From the NCBI GenBank assembly GCA_013399305.1, contig VXAI01000164.1, forward strand, positions 1,499,103 through 1,563,102: DNA of 64,000 bases. The letters run 5' to 3'. The notes below the pieces were generated by a model. That model was not told where the DNA came from, did not search any database, and worked only from the letters and a program-made list of their open reading frames with translations. The translations under genes and the position numbers were made by a program. Positions 46,262 to 61,200 of this stretch are shown in pieces. This DNA comes from Rostratula benghalensis (lineage: Eukaryota > Chordata > Aves > Charadriiformes > Rostratulidae). Position 1 is the stretch's first letter; each line of letters starts with the position of its first letter.

Positions 46262-49200
46262 CTGAAATGAAGAGCAAAGCAGGATTAATGCTCCGGACTC
46301 CTACACTGCTGCTGCGAGTCAAACACTCGTCTCTGTACAAGGCTTGTGCAACATTTCCCAGGAAATAACAGGCAGCAGCTTGGTATATCACAGCTACCTT
46401 TTCATCTAAACAGCTCTGGATGTATGTCCTGAGTAAACAGCACTCAGTCTTTCTCATCATCTGCTGTGCTACGTTCTCAGATTATTAACTAACTCCTGCT
46501 GTTTCAGGATATTTATGAATTCAGGCATCTCCTGTTTTCTGAAGAACTTCTATGCCAATATAACATAATTAAAGCTCCATCAGTTTGGATAAAACTTCTG
46601 TTTTGACAGCTTCTGTAAACCAGAAGTAAAATCTCGGCTCGATTTGTAAGATGAATAGGACTCAGAAAGTCTGGCAGTCATATTTGAGTTCTTCTTCCAT
46701 CCTTTGAGAAATGTTCCACTCTAAAATGAAGAATGCCTAAAAGACTTTCTTCTCCTTTATAACTTAGTGCCATCAAAGCACGTGCTTTTTGATTAACCAG
46801 CCTTAGTATCTGTGCTGCTGAGGGGCATTTCCTTCAAAGCACTTGGGAGGAGGTGGGAGCATCCAGCCAGGGATGATGAAGTGAATGAACCTTCATTTCC
46901 CAAACAACATCAGCAGAACTAGTGCTCCAGGGCACTTCCTGATTTATTTTAATGACAGACGGACTGGTAGCATCCGGTCTCTGTGATAAATTCATTCATA
47001 TCAGAAAACCCCTACACTGTGATGCCATTTGGGTAAGTTTTTGTCATCTGCCTTGGCAGGCATAAGGAACACTCAGAGAGTGATACCTCCCCCTAAGTCT
47101 CACATATCAAAATGAGAGACACTCTGTAATTGGGGATGCCAACTCAGCCTGGACCATAACATGACTTTGTTCATCATGTGTTTAAACTTACTGGGTGCTG
47201 TTTGTTAGAGGGTGCTTCCTCATAAAATTTCAAGCACATCCTTGATGATAGGCACCTGAGTGGCAGTTTCTTCCCAGAAAACAAATGTATGCACTGGTGG
47301 TGCAGTGCCTTGAACTGCTCAACCCCAGGACAATTTGCTTCAGTCTAGGTCAGGCTAACTCCATCCCAGGGAAAGGCAGCTCCCTCTGGGAAGAAGTTAT
47401 TTGCTAACATGCTCCCCTCAGCTGCTAATCTCTAGGGTTTGTCTTGAGGTCCCTCTCTTGCAAGCTGTTCTTGTGTGGTGCCTGGTCAGCTCTGCAAGGG
47501 CATGCTCTTATGCAGACTTACTCATGGTACGCCCTTTTCTCCAGACAGGTATAATGAAAGTGAGTTTTTTTCATGATTATGATTATGCCACAAACATTCC
47601 TACTTTTTCAGAATTAAGTTGCTATTAAATGATAATGTTTGACTTAATCATAAGGCTTGCTCTGTCAGAGAGTTATTTAGAGCGTACCTCTTTCATAGCA
47701 TCATCTATCTGCTTTAATTCCTCATAGCGGTCCCTGGATTCCCAAAGAGGCTGGAGCATCACCTCCTCCACTTCTGGGAATAACTAGGTAAGAAAACAGA
47801 GAGATTGTCAATGTTTCCTTTTGTATTCATTAACTTGCACGTGCTAGAACTGGGGACAAAGACAGGATGTGAACTGTATAACCCCAATCCCCGGGCTAAC
47901 ACCTCTCAGAGCAAACACTGAAGCACTGCAGGCCCCCACTTTTGCTTCTGACCTTGGGTGACTTACCTTCGTTACTGTTTCAAACATGGGAATGAGAACG
48001 AACTTCAGGAAGCCGATCTGTGCTGTTGGCTTGGTCACTTTATCGCGGTCCATGAATGGTGCCACTGGAAGCCCCTCGGATTTTTCTCGGTCACTCTGGA
48101 ACAAATCCAGAGTTAATAAATATTAAGCTCAGCTAGAAGCCTGTGAGGAGAGTAATGTACCAAGTATATCACTAGCCAAAGAGCAGTAGCCTTCGGATAC
48201 AGATCTCAGGGCATCTGAAGATAGCACAGGATAGCAATATGCTTCCCTCAGGCCAATGCATCACACTTTGTTGAGAACAAGAGTCTGAATAAAGATAACT
48301 CTGTTCAGCTACATCTGCACAGTACTGGCATGAAAGTGTTCATCTCCAGGCTTTCCAGGACAATGAGGCCACCTGGTTCCCTTTGCAAACCCATGGGACT
48401 TGTGAGGTGAAATATTTATGTGCATTCAAAAAGGTGGCAATGGCTTATATCCCTCTGGAAGAGAAGGAATAGGTCTTTGATTTCCTCATCCATTCTCCAG
48501 AGAGTGATTATTTTCAGCTACTGAACCAGAAATCATATATCCTTCTTTACTAATGTTTAAAACCAGTTCTGGCTAGCTAGGTCAACGGAGAGCAGTTCCA
48601 TTGACTGCAATGAGTTTATCAAGATACCTAGTTGACTCACTGTTTCTACATGGGTTCGTGTGCAAGGAGGTCACAGACTATGATTGCAAAAAAGATATCC
48701 TGTAGCAGACTCTCTCTCTCAATTGTTGGGTCTTTTGGCACATAATGCATTTGTTGGGTGGCCAAAAGAGTAAGGCACACAAATACCGTAATTTTGAGTA
48801 AAAAACTGCAGATACAGTGAGCGAGAAGTGTTTCTGACAGATCACCTGAGATGTCTGTCTCTTGTGAGAAGCCCTCCTCAGCATGCACCCTATCAACGTG
48901 TAGACAAAACACACAAGAAAGCTCTGGCAACTTCTTCTCAGAGCACTATAGCTGTGTGTCTCTTGAGTGGGTCTCTGCACCCACTGGTGCAGCACGTACA
49001 TTCTGCTTAGGAGCCCACGTGTTGGAGGCAGCTGAGGGCTGCTCTTCCAGACATCCTTTCTTTAAGCAATCAGAAACTGTGTTCAGCTGGGAATCTGGTG
49101 AGGAGCAATGGTCTGGGGAGCTTAAACTCTGACTTTGCACACCTCAGCAAGTCGTCTGCTTTCTCTTTAGGCAAATATTCACAATGAAAATTATCTTAAC

Positions 49201-52200
49201 TAGTTCCTGTGTGGTATTTGATACCATTTACTTAACAAATTTATCTTGCTACTGTTCTTGCCCTTTTGGCTCAAAAATAATTTATACATCAAACAAACTT
49301 GCAAAGCAGCCTCTTCACAGAGAACAAGCTTCAGTCTGCTAGCATTAGGATTTCTAGGTTGCTATTGTCTTTCATCTGCAAACTGCAGTCAATTGCACTC
49401 ACTTGCTTTCTGAACAGCTTTCCCCACTTTCAGTAAAAGGAGCCTTTCCATCCTAGAGCTAGACTGGGCTGTCAAGACAGCAGGAGCACCTGTAGCTGAG
49501 GTGGGATTCAGGAAAAGCAGCAATTTGTGCAACTGCATCTCTCCCTCATTCTTACCTGCATAAAATATTCCTCTAGTAAGCAATCTACCCAGGGCTCCGC
49601 TACTTCCATTGGCCGGACTTCATTGGAGATGTCACAGCATTTTATCAGTACCATCTTTAGCTGAAAGAGGACAATACTTTAGTACTGCAGTCTTATCACC
49701 AGCCCTTTTTCCCCTCTCCAGAACCTATGTCTTTAAAATTCAGTGGGAGGCAATGTTTTCAAACAGAAAGGATGGTTTTAGGATTAAATCAGAGGTCCTA
49801 CATGATCTGGATTTTTTTCCACTCTGTTACCCTGTGTAAATGACTTTATCCCCTCTCTGCCTCGGTTTCCCTGTCTGTAGCCCTGGGCTGTGTCACAGTG
49901 GGCCTCCCACTTATCTGCTGCATGAAGAGATTCAGCCACAAATGACCATGAAGTTGTTCATGGAACACTAAGGGGCAGATGGGGAGAGGCTTCTCTGGAT
50001 GACAAAGATGACTGGATTAGGAAGCAGAGTAGACTAGAGTTTGTACTCTCGTGGATAACCTTTGCCCCTTTGCCCCACAGTAATGGACAGTAAGTGTTTG
50101 TATCCTGACAGAGTAGATTTATATTTTTTTTCTCAATGGAAATCTAGGATTTCTAGAACTGGAATAATCTTCTTTATATAGAGCACTTCTGAGTTTTAAT
50201 TCTTTTTTGTGGGGCAGAGGATGTAGGAAGGATTAATTTTTGACAATGTATATTGAATCTTGTTTTTTAAGCAAATAAATGTCAATCTACAAGCTTTCCC
50301 ACTACGCAGAGAAAAATAATAATCCACAAATCCTCCTTACACAAGTCATGTGTTCTTCATTTGAGTAATCAAAATTTTCAATTTTTTCCTTGAAAGAGTC
50401 CAGTATTTCTGCATGTCTCGCCATGTCTGTAGCCAGGATTAACGTAATTATTCCCTAGCAAAGAAAACATGTTCACATATTAACTTGACATTCTTTACAA
50501 AGTCTACTACTGCAGAGCAGTAGGGTTTTTCTTACACACAAAAAGCTTCAGATGCATTACATTGTTAACACTGAAAGAGGAAGTTTCTGACTTGAAACTG
50601 CCAAGCAAACTGACTCTTAAAGAACTCATGGTGTATGAAAATCATGGTTGGATTGATTTGTAAAACTGGTGTGGTATTCCAGAGGCACTGAGATTTTTCT
50701 TCTCTGATAGACTAATTCTAAGCTACACTCTGCCAAGATCCACTTTTGGCTCCTTGGAAAGCACTGTAGGTTTTGCTACTTACTCTTATTGTCCCTAAGA
50801 AGAGACAAAGATTAGTGGATGTGCATATCCTCCTTGGATTAATAGCTTTGAAATACTCAGATGTAGCCAATGTGTTAGGGGCTCTGTATCCTCCTGCTAG
50901 GCCAAGTTTTTGATGAGAAAACATGTACTTAATTTGAAGTTGTGGGTTTTCATACAGATCTAATAATTTTGGGTCGATGCCACCTTCCCATGCCCTGACA
51001 GAATCAGTATCTCCAACCAGATCAGTATCTGAGCCCTTACATTGGGCTGCTTTTTCATTTTGTGTGTAAGGAAGGTGTAATGTGGGACTAAGGCCAAATT
51101 TTGGCCCTTAGTGCTCTATTGGGAGTTGTAGTATTGTTCACTGTCTCAGAGATAACTGTGAAGACTCCCAGTCCACCAGAGTCTCTTCCAAAAGTACAGC
51201 GCTCTGATGTCATAAATCTTATCCCATTTTGAAGTCCCTCTTAAAATTAATACAATATTCTCTTAAAGCATAAACTTCTGCCATGAGAGCTTAATCCCTT
51301 CCCAGTCAGGGCTAATTGGTTCCTTCAATAATATAAATATCAACCCCAAAAATGTCATAGGCTTTAATAGTCAGGATGTACTCATTATTTCTCAGCAAGA
51401 CATTCCAGGGAGTGCTGCAGTGGAAATTTTCCAAGAATCCCTCTTGGATTCTTCCAGTGTGAGGGGCTTTTTCAGTCCTACCCTCTAGGGAGAATGATTC
51501 ACTCGCATTGTACAGCAGGGAAGTCGGTGCGTGCTTACATCTTCAGGAACGGTTTGTACGACACAGATGGGAGCGGCATTCATACCTGTCTTATCTGTTT
51601 GAATTGGTCCTGGTTGACATTGGAGAAAATGTTGTATTCTGGCTGGGAAATGATCTGGAAAGCCACAGCACAGTGGTGGTTCTCCAGTGGGGAGATGTCA
51701 TTGTAGCGTACCGCAAGCTCAGTTCGTGCATTTATCTGATAGCTGGTGTGAAGAAAAACAATGAGAACTCCTGAAGACACACACCAGCTGCTCTAAACCA
51801 TGCTGCTTACTTTTATTTACATTCTTTTCAATATTTATTCAATTAGCTGCCGTTTGGTTTTTGATTGTTAATGCTAAATCAGATGTTTAGAGAAGATAGT
51901 TATTACTTTAATATTTTACTTTAATATTGTCTCAGACACTATTCTCCTGTAGGTTTCGGGGTTTTAAAAAAATATTTCAAAAGTCTCTGTAGCTTAAAAT
52001 GATATAAAACAAACACAGAAGAAACTGTCTGGGCTTCATTCAACCCTCACTAATGTCAGCATATCAACAGAGAGATTTTCAGTGATCCCAGCCAGAATTT
52101 GGTTCTGCCCATATTCAATAAATGGCCTCAAATAAATTAAATTCTCTCTCTCTCTCATTTTCACACACATACATGCACACAAAAGTATCCCTGGGTCAAC

Positions 52201-55200
52201 AATTCGAATTTCTTCACATGACAATAAATAGAATATTATGCATGTCATTATTTATAATTATGAAGTAATGTGTAAGTTAAATCACTCTTTGCATTTTAGT
52301 GTAATTGTTCCATTTCAGTCAATGGAACAATAATCATTTAAGCCATCTCAGCTGTAAAACATTTTACTTTGTTTTCTCAGAAGTGGGAGAAAATGTTGCA
52401 ACAGAAATCTGAAAAAGCATTTTCCTTACACAGCTAAGGACAGGTGACAACCCCAACCCAGACTGGAGTTTTCCGCATGAAGCTTTGCCTTGGCCCACGT
52501 GTAAGTGAACAGCAGGGCCTTGGGGAAGGTCATGGCCAGCTCAAGCTGTGAGAAGGAAAACCTTACCTACCAAACAAATGCCAGCTGGTATTACCTTCCC
52601 AGTATATTTTAAGGGAAGAGAAAGCAAGAGCCAGACTTACGTATTGTTATAGCCTGGATGGTCCAAGTCATGGCATACTGCTGCAGTCATGAGAATCAAG
52701 ATGTCAATTTGGGAAAATTTCTCCTATAAAATGCAAAACTTTAATGTAGTATTACAATTTCTACTTCCTCTATCCCCATAAATGAAAAGAGGTGAAGGAA
52801 ACACCCACGTTCACTTTTTAGAGAATGCAAATCTGGACAAAATTAAGTATTTTTTCATAGATCAATTTACTTCAGTCAAGACAGAGAATTCTGCCTTCCC
52901 TTCCAGTAAAAATGACTCAGATTTGCCTTTGTTGCATTAAATAACAGCAGCTCAGAGGAGGCAATTTGCTTGAAACTTGCTATTACTGCAGAGATCACAT
53001 AAAAGCACTGAGATATTAGTACAGTCTCATACAAGTAATTTGATCCTCCTGATTAGTTAAGGGAGGCTTGGAAGGTAGCTTATTTGCCATCGCTGTCTGC
53101 ATTAACTCAAGTTATGAAAAGAGTGAGAAAAATTGAGTTTTGTGTTCCCACAGCTTCTGAATCGGGTAAACTTCCATTAAACATGTTTTTCTTCACAGTC
53201 TTACTGGCAGGAAAATTGATGTAGTAACTGAGATGTTCAACTATGGAGAAGAAAGCAGGGGTTTTTTTAACTGAATAAAATCTGGTTTGTACAGAAATTA
53301 AATTAATATATAAACAAAGGTTATCCAGATGATGAAAGTAGATGTTGCCTATAGTTTTGGAGAAAGTACAGGTCAAATGTGAATCTTGCTTACAGTACAC
53401 GCAAGGCATTATTTTCAGTAGTTCACACAGGTGTAGGCACACGTTTGGAGAAAACCTCTTGTGGGAGCATATTGTGTCACAGATGAGGACCTTATCCACA
53501 TACCATAACTCAGCAGGCTTTTGGGTCTGATTCATAGATGTTTCATGCTATTGGAGTGTCAAAAGATCTCCACTGCACAAAGTGGCGTTACCCAGGAGAT
53601 GAAGGTAGCTTCTCAGCAGCCTCAGAAGGCTGGGGAGGTGCCTGGGGTCTGGGATGGGGTGGCTGAGCAGGCAGCCAGAGGTGAAAATGCAACACCTCAC
53701 CGTCTCTCCCCAGGCACTGGGCATCCACAGCCATTGCAAAGCTCATCATTTGCCACAAAGCTGGTGGCCTGTTTTGCAAGAAAAGTGACAGTGGTGCTCA
53801 GTGGATGCCCAGTGGATGATCATGTGGCCCACAATGGAAATGGAGTGACACTATTGAGATGGGGCCATACCTGGAGGCTGCAGAGTGAGATCATGCTGTA
53901 CATCATCTGGGTCACACAGAAGCAGTGCCGGAAATTATGGAAGGGGTTGTTTCTGTAATTGTCATGAATACACAGCTGCAGAGAGAAGAAAGCAGTCAGT
54001 GACAGGAGAGCTCTTTGTAGAAAAATATGATTCCATAGGTTTCCCAGTCTCCCTGGAAGCACTGTAGGAATCCCCACAGGAGTCCTGTGGAGCCCAGTAT
54101 TATTTTCTGCTAGGACAAAGTGGCAGCATAAGGCCCTCTGTCACTCTCTGCCTTCCTGGGGGAGGGAGAGAGATTACTGCCTTTTAAGAATTTGTCAGCA
54201 GGTAAAGCTCGTAGCAACTTCTCTCTCATACCAGCTAGCAATGGGTAAACACCCCAGCATAGCTGCTAGTGCATCTCAGTCTTGAGAACAATTCTGTGCT
54301 TTCATCCTGAATTTGTATTTCAAATACAAGGTTAGGTTAAACAGTGACTTTGAGTTGTGTCAAGACTCCATGTTACTAAAGATATAAAATGCATCCCCAT
54401 TCCCCTCTTTCATAGAATCATAGAATCATTCCAGTTGGAAGAAACCCTTGGGATCATCGAGTCCAACCACCAGCCCTGCTCTACAAAGGTCTCCCCTACA
54501 CCATATCCCTCAACACCACATCTAAATGACTCTTAAACACATGCAGGAATGGCAACTCAGCCACCTCCCTGGGAGCTTTCATTGAATGCAAATTGCAACT
54601 TTGAAACCTTCAAGGTTGAGTGTAGTTTTTATTTCATTTGCAGATGCTCAGAGGTGGCACTTTGGGATGCATTGCTTGGCAAAGTCATCACACAAAGATG
54701 TGAAAGCACACACACAAGCATATCTGTGTGGATTTCCTACCCTAGGCAGCATGGGAGAGATTTTGCCATACATGCACGTGGGAGTGATTTTTGTATGTTT
54801 TAAGTTTCTACAGATCCTGGCTATGCGCCCTCATTACAAATGCAAGCTGAAGCTTGACTTTCCACATGTCCTCACTGCTGTCAGCTGGGCTAGCTGTGTG
54901 ACGCTGGCACAGCTGGGTTAACACATGCCACAGTCATTCTTCCAATGCACTGGACAGCATTTGGTATCCTGTCCTGCACAAAAGAGCCAGGCATCAGCAG
55001 CACTGCTGGACACCTTCTACTGACTCCTCTGTAGCCTGGACCCTAAAGAGCCCTTATGCACATGTTTCAATTGCTAAAGCTGAACTGGATGGAATTAGTG
55101 TGTCCTTCTCTAGCTAAACAGTGAATTTACTTCAGAAGTCATTAAGCCCCATCAAGATAAACCCTTCAACCTGGGACCTGACTTCTAGGAAGCCTCAAAG

Positions 55201-58200
55201 TTCTGGATGAGGTCAAAAGAACTATGGATTTTCAATGCTATTTCAATATTTTGGGGTTTCATTGCAAAAACTATTCAGATTATTCTCCAGCAAGGACTTT
55301 AGAAACACATGACACTATTTAAAAATGAATAACTAATGGCACATTATGGTTGACAAGTGGTGGGCAGTATCTCACATCATCCCCTTGGACACTGTGGTCA
55401 TGCCCAGGCACCGTACAACACTGCCCAGATGTAGTGTACACATCCAGCAGTGGAGCCCAAAGCATCCCAGGGGACTCCTGACTCAGAGCACTGAAGGACT
55501 GGAGCGACTGTGTTGTATTAGTCATTCTTTCCTCCCTTTTCTGGAATGTTTCTGTAGCCAGTGGATATTGGAGCAAGAAAGTAAGCATATGCATGAGGTG
55601 GCTTTTTGGAGCAAGAAAGTAAGCATATGCATGAGGTGGCTTTTTCTCACCCACTGAAGTTCAAACCGGTCCCCATACCGTGCCTTGGGGAGTATCATAG
55701 TTAGAAGCAGAGTGCTTGGGTCTTTTTTTAATCATCTTTCTTTCTGTGAAGCTAATGTTTAAGAAAGGAAATCTCGCCCTGTCTTACCTTTGCAGAAAAT
55801 AAATACAAACTTGCCTTGTTGTTCAGAACGAGACTGTCTTAAGTGCTAGCGGTAACAAATTACAACAGGAAGTGCCTGCAGTAATGCGTGTGGGTGGCAC
55901 GTTGATGTGTGTTGACATATCACCTTGCTTCCTATGTTTTCATGCTGCGAGACAGGAGGAGAACATCTGTTTGGTCTAATCTGTGCTAGTCTTGATCGTG
56001 TTGGGTTTCATCCCACCTCTTGTGTTCAGCTGCTTTCTAGGGTCAGCAGTACTGAGCTTTTCATCTGCCTCCTTCAGGGTGAGACTTCCTAGTCTGGGTC
56101 ACTTTTATATCTCCTTTAATGTAGACATATCATTTTTCTAAAAAGACTTAACCAGCATAAATCCTAGGTAAGCCTTATGCCTTCTATGGAGACATGGCAA
56201 CATTGGTCCATTTTATCCCTTGTTCCCGTCTCTGATCCTTGTTCCAGTCTCTGATGCCTTGCTAGCTTTAACCAGCAGCAGCACACCAAGCAGTGACCGT
56301 TACTGCCCTGCGTATGTTGCTGCCCAGGTGCTTTTTGCTCCTGCTGTTCTTCATGATATGACAAATCTAGTGTTTTGCTTTGTGTTTTCTAACCACCTTC
56401 TGAATATGTGGAATTTATTCAGACCTTTCTGGGAGTCTAAATCAATCATCTAAAACAGTTCCCTCTATTCTGTCCACACTCCTCAGGTAATTAGAAGACA
56501 TCAGTGAGATATAATTCTTTGCTACGGGAATGCTACAGGAATCTTATGAAACATCTGTATAATGAACTTCACATCATGATGTTTTTAATTATTGTTTTAA
56601 TCAGTTTGTCAGATAGAGATGTAAGTCTTACTAACTATATTTCTTCATGTAATCCCTAGATCCTTTTTAAACAATGGGTAAAATATTTACAGTTCTACAG
56701 TTCTCTAGGAACATGATGGGTTTTTCTGAGAATTCCAATATGTTCTTCAGTTTTTTAGAAAATTATTTCTTATTCTCTTCTTTGGATCTGATAGCTTATT
56801 CATTTTTAAATACTTTAGTGTTTCTTCTTTAGGCATCTTAATTTTGTTATGATCTCATCTTTATCATGTCTTGCATTTCTGCAACTTGATGAATGTTAAA
56901 AAACAAGGCAAATAACGTTATTCAACTTCTCAGCAATTCCTTTTCCATCCTGTTTTGCTCTTTTACTGCTTGCGATTTAGCACACCTAATGATTATTGCA
57001 CATACTGGCTTTTTTTGGCCATATCTGAAGACACTCATCTTCATTTACGGTAGGTACCAAGAACATTCACCAGAAATGAACTGCCTTCAGTAATAGAAAG
57101 CTCAGCAAACAAAGGTAAAGCACTTAAAAAATGTCATCTGTTACCACAAGAATGCAAATATTTGCTGAAGCACTTGCATTTGAAGAATTTGTATATATTG
57201 GCTGCTTTCAATGGGATTACTCATGTGAGTCAAGTTAATTCCATGACTAGATGGTTGTTTATGGACTTTTGAATTAGAAAAATTGCAAATATCAGTAATT
57301 TGAAATACTTACCAACCACCTCTTTAATGTGATAGGATTGATGTTGAAGTCTTTTACCAACCCAAGATCATGGTACATGTGCTCCAAACAACTCAGCATC
57401 TGCAGCCAGGAACAGATAGGTTACTAGCTTGGTAAATATCACTTCACTTCACAATACATTGCAGAGTGAATTTCCTCCTTGCAAGCATCTAATAAATGCA
57501 GAGCCCTCTTGTTCAGATGAAAGAAAGGTGTTCAAAGATTACATGATTAAAGACATTGCAAGAGGGGAGACGGAGAGGTTCTGAAAGCTTTTTGAAATAG
57601 ACAGATTGCTGTTGACTTCATAGGTTTTGTGCAAGGCTTTGAATCACACCAGCTCTTTTTAGTAACTGTGATCCATGCGTATCATAGCAATTCCTTCTCA
57701 CAAAAAAAATATTGCCACTTTTCTAATTCACCTAGGATACATTCAATGAAGTCAGAGGGAGCCTTATCTCCGGCTCCAAAGGCTCTAGCTGTACACAAAT
57801 GGGTCAGGCCCTAGCTGTATAGAAAATGTCAGCAGAAAATAAAAGATCCCTAATGAAATGTTTATTCTAGATATGTGTCAATATGCTCTTTCTTTATGAC
57901 TTATTGGGTGGTGCTAAATCCACTATCTTAACTGAAATTTCTTGATTAACAAGATATCTCTTCTTATAGCAGTACAGAATCACAGCAAGTTTGTGACCAT
58001 CCACTCCCATGAACTCTAACTATGAATCCCAATAGCTGAAATGCAAGGGCGGGCTGCTCTTTTGAGACAAACTCTGCTCTGCAGTAGGAAGTGCAAGGGT
58101 GCAGGTAGTTTAGCACTACCATTCCCGATTAATCTTCTGGGTTTGAAAATATTGCAAGAGAAAGGTATTGGCAATCTAATGTGTCTGGGCCCTTAACAGC

Positions 58201-61200
58201 TGGCCAGAAATGAACAGAATTCCAAGAGTTCAGGAGTTTATGTATCTGCATTCCTATTTCTGAAGGCAAAATCTGCAGGGGATGAAATGTAGCCTTTATA
58301 TTAGCAGATGCAGTTCTTAGACCGTAGACTGATCCATGGGTTTTAATGTGATGAGTTTAATGTCACAGATATGGCCTTGGAGACATTTTTAGTTAGGTTT
58401 CTGTTACATAGGCTCTTAAATACTCTCCAGAAAAAAATGATTTAATCTAATGAAACTTTATACTTATCCAGGGAATATACATAGCTAATGCAGTAAGAAG
58501 GGGGCTGGTTTTGAGTCATCCGAACAGGAAGAAAGAGACTTTCCTCCAAGGCCTGAGGGACCGAGCCGTGAGCTGAATTGTGTGCTCAGATCACAAGTTT
58601 AGCATTTTGCTGTAGACCACCTTGTCTTGTTCCTCATCTCTGAGGAAAAATATATGTTTTGCAATAGTTTCAGAAAAGACTTTCCATGACAATAAACTTT
58701 ATCCACAAGGGCTGAATTGCCCTCTGAAATGCTTGTCTCCCTGGAGCTGTTGTCAAGAGAGCTTTGGATGAGTGGCAGAGTGATTCTGAGTAACAAAGCT
58801 CCTGCCCTGAACACATGAGGATCAGAGTTTTCATGTTGAGCTTTCTTGGTCAACAGCAGAAGCTTGAACAGTGGACTTTTCTGAGGCTTGAAAGTGAGTG
58901 GGCATTTGGAAAGAATACAAGCTTGCTGCGTAGCTCTGTTTGCTGAGATGCTGCAGAGCACATTACTAATTTGCTTACAGGAGACTATGGTTTATAGTCT
59001 GCCTGGCCTGCACTGAGCATATGGACTAATGTTCATTGCTAAACAAGCATTGACAGAATTGAAATACTCTCCGTAAAAATAAACCAGAGCTAAAAGGGTG
59101 ATATAAACCCATACTGTGCTTGGCTCGCCAGAGTTTGTGCAGAATCTTATTTCTGAGCAGCACTTCTCCTTGCAGGGCATGTCTAATCTCCACACCCTCT
59201 TGTTAGCCTTGTTCATGCCACCATATAGTTTTTCCTAGTACTCTAAATGAGTTACTGTGTTAAAATACTATGCCTCAGCACACAAAAATCCGTGGATAAT
59301 AGTTTTTGTGTCCCCCTGTTCTTTCTTAACAGTCAGAACAAGAACGAGCCAACAGTGTTATGATCCACCTGCCAGGTCGTAATTCTCTCTTGCTGTAAAG
59401 ACCTGACAAGCATTCAAGAGCTAGGAGTGAGAAATTTTGCCTGAGCAGTTGCATGGCCATGGAACAGAGAAAAGGGACTGGAGAGGGAGCAGTAACTGTA
59501 GAACATCAGCCTCAGCTTGGCACGGACCACACAAGGGAAACTCTGCCAGCCTGTGTGAATGAGAGATGGACCTAAAGCCACCAGAGAGTCCTTCTGTTAC
59601 TCCACCACCTAGATGAAATATCCTGAAGGAAATACACTGATACTGTGGGTGGGTTTAGGATATTTTCCCTTGTCATGTTGATCTACAGATGCTGAGCCAG
59701 AATTCCATTTGTATACACAAGATTTGATTGAGAAGGTAATTAAGGTGACTGCTGGGAGTGCTGCTAGAACGACACAATCTTTCCCTTGGGAAAAATCCAA
59801 CACTGAAATCCTGGTTTAGTTGTGTTCTCGCTTACATTTTTCCTATGTGAGATTTGCTTGTATTTGCTGAATCTAGTTTTACATTATAACCTGGCCATTA
59901 CAGAGACATCCTTCTCCTTCGTGTTTCTACAGAGGTTTACACATGGACTTTCCAGAACCTTCTGCAATACAAGTGTTGAACAATGAATAACACTAATAAC
60001 AATACGAAAAATGGCAATAGCAATAAGAGAAGTAAGAAAATACTAATAGGCTCTACATGAGCTTTGCAACCTCTTCAGAATACACTACAGGAAAACCCTT
60101 GCTTAAAAGGGTGTGAATCAATGCATGCACCTCTGCCTGGCTTCACACAGCAGCAGGCTGCTTTATTGACTTTGAGTGGGGTTATTGATCATATGCTTTG
60201 CTAGGGATTGATTTGCTCACGTAAAACAACACGAGAGAACTCATGTGGCAGTAAAGACAGTGTACAGGTTCTAGAGGGACATTACTGGGAAGAGATTAAA
60301 GAAAAACTATAGAGGAGTCAGGATATGAAAATCAGCATAATCTACCTGGCATCTGTTAGGGAAAAGTACTGTATTCTGGTGTGATATGAAAATTAAAAAA
60401 AAAACCCAAAACCATAGAGAATAAGGGGCAGAAAAGGGGGGAAACCTGGCAGTCCACCTTAAAGGGCCTTTCTGGTGCTGTTGGCACTCAGAAAGAGTAC
60501 TAAGCCAGCCAGCATGGCATCCTTACCTCATTGGGTTCCCACAACCAGACGTCAAAGGTTGGTTTCCGTAGTGCTTCAATGGTCTCCTGGGACAGCATGT
60601 ACTGCAGACAAAGAGACAGTTAGCATAAGTAAGGGTTCCCCACCCTGGCATGGGACCTGCTGTTGGCACGTTCTTGGGACTCCTGGGGTTCCATTCACAC
60701 AGGGTTTAGCCACATATCCCAAGGAGAGAACAACTGATCTCTCCTTCTGCCTCACCAGCTCTCCTCACCCTCCCCACGGGGCTGCTCATGGACAAGGCCC
60801 AAGTCTGATAGCCACCAAGCCCCCAGGCAGCTCCCTGCCTGCCATGGCACCAGCTGGCAGGCAGTTGGAGATCCTTGTGGAGCAGGGAGGAGGAGGATTT
60901 GGGAGAAAAGGGAGGAGAGCAGAAGTGTTACGAGTGGGTTGTGGGTTGTAGGCAAATTCAGCACAGGGGTTTAAAGGGCACAGGGCACAGATCTGTTCCC
61001 ATCTGCACTGGTTCGCCTGCCTGCAGAGCATCAGCAACATCCGATGCAGTCAGTCACGGCTGGAGAGTGTCAGGTGTCTATGCTTACAGTGTTAAATTAG
61101 CTGGTGGGCATGATATATTTACTTTCAGATGATTTACGCTCTCATTTTGAGTATTTTTCAAGAACACCCACATTTTCAAATTGGTTGTCAGCCTGGAAGA

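Larger units (their letters stand above)
46262..52640 (-). other. PDE9A 3' introns
   Basis: Introns at 46262-47687, 47784-47966, 48096-49555, 49661-50340, 50455-51585 and 51743-52640, interrupted by the listed exons. They are unique sequence with short simple runs (for example CT repeats near 52144). No transposon was recognised. Confidence 0.65.
53976..57312 (-). other. PDE9A intron with CR1 and tandem duplication
   Basis: A 3.3 kb intron carrying an antisense CR1 tail (54412-54580) and an exact 38-base tandem duplication (55570-55645). The remainder is unique. Confidence 0.75.

Noticed and set aside
53107..53535. 142-codon minus-strand frame in a PDE9A intron
   Set aside because: Not in phase with neighbouring PDE9A exons, absent from human PDE9A and without recognisable domain.
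53521..53958. 145-codon plus-strand frame
   Set aside because: It is antisense to the PDE9A exon at 53871-53975; the minus-strand exon explains the sequence.
60475..60951. 158-codon plus-strand frame
   Set aside because: Overlaps the PDE9A exon at 60527-60601 on the opposite strand, with no family resemblance.
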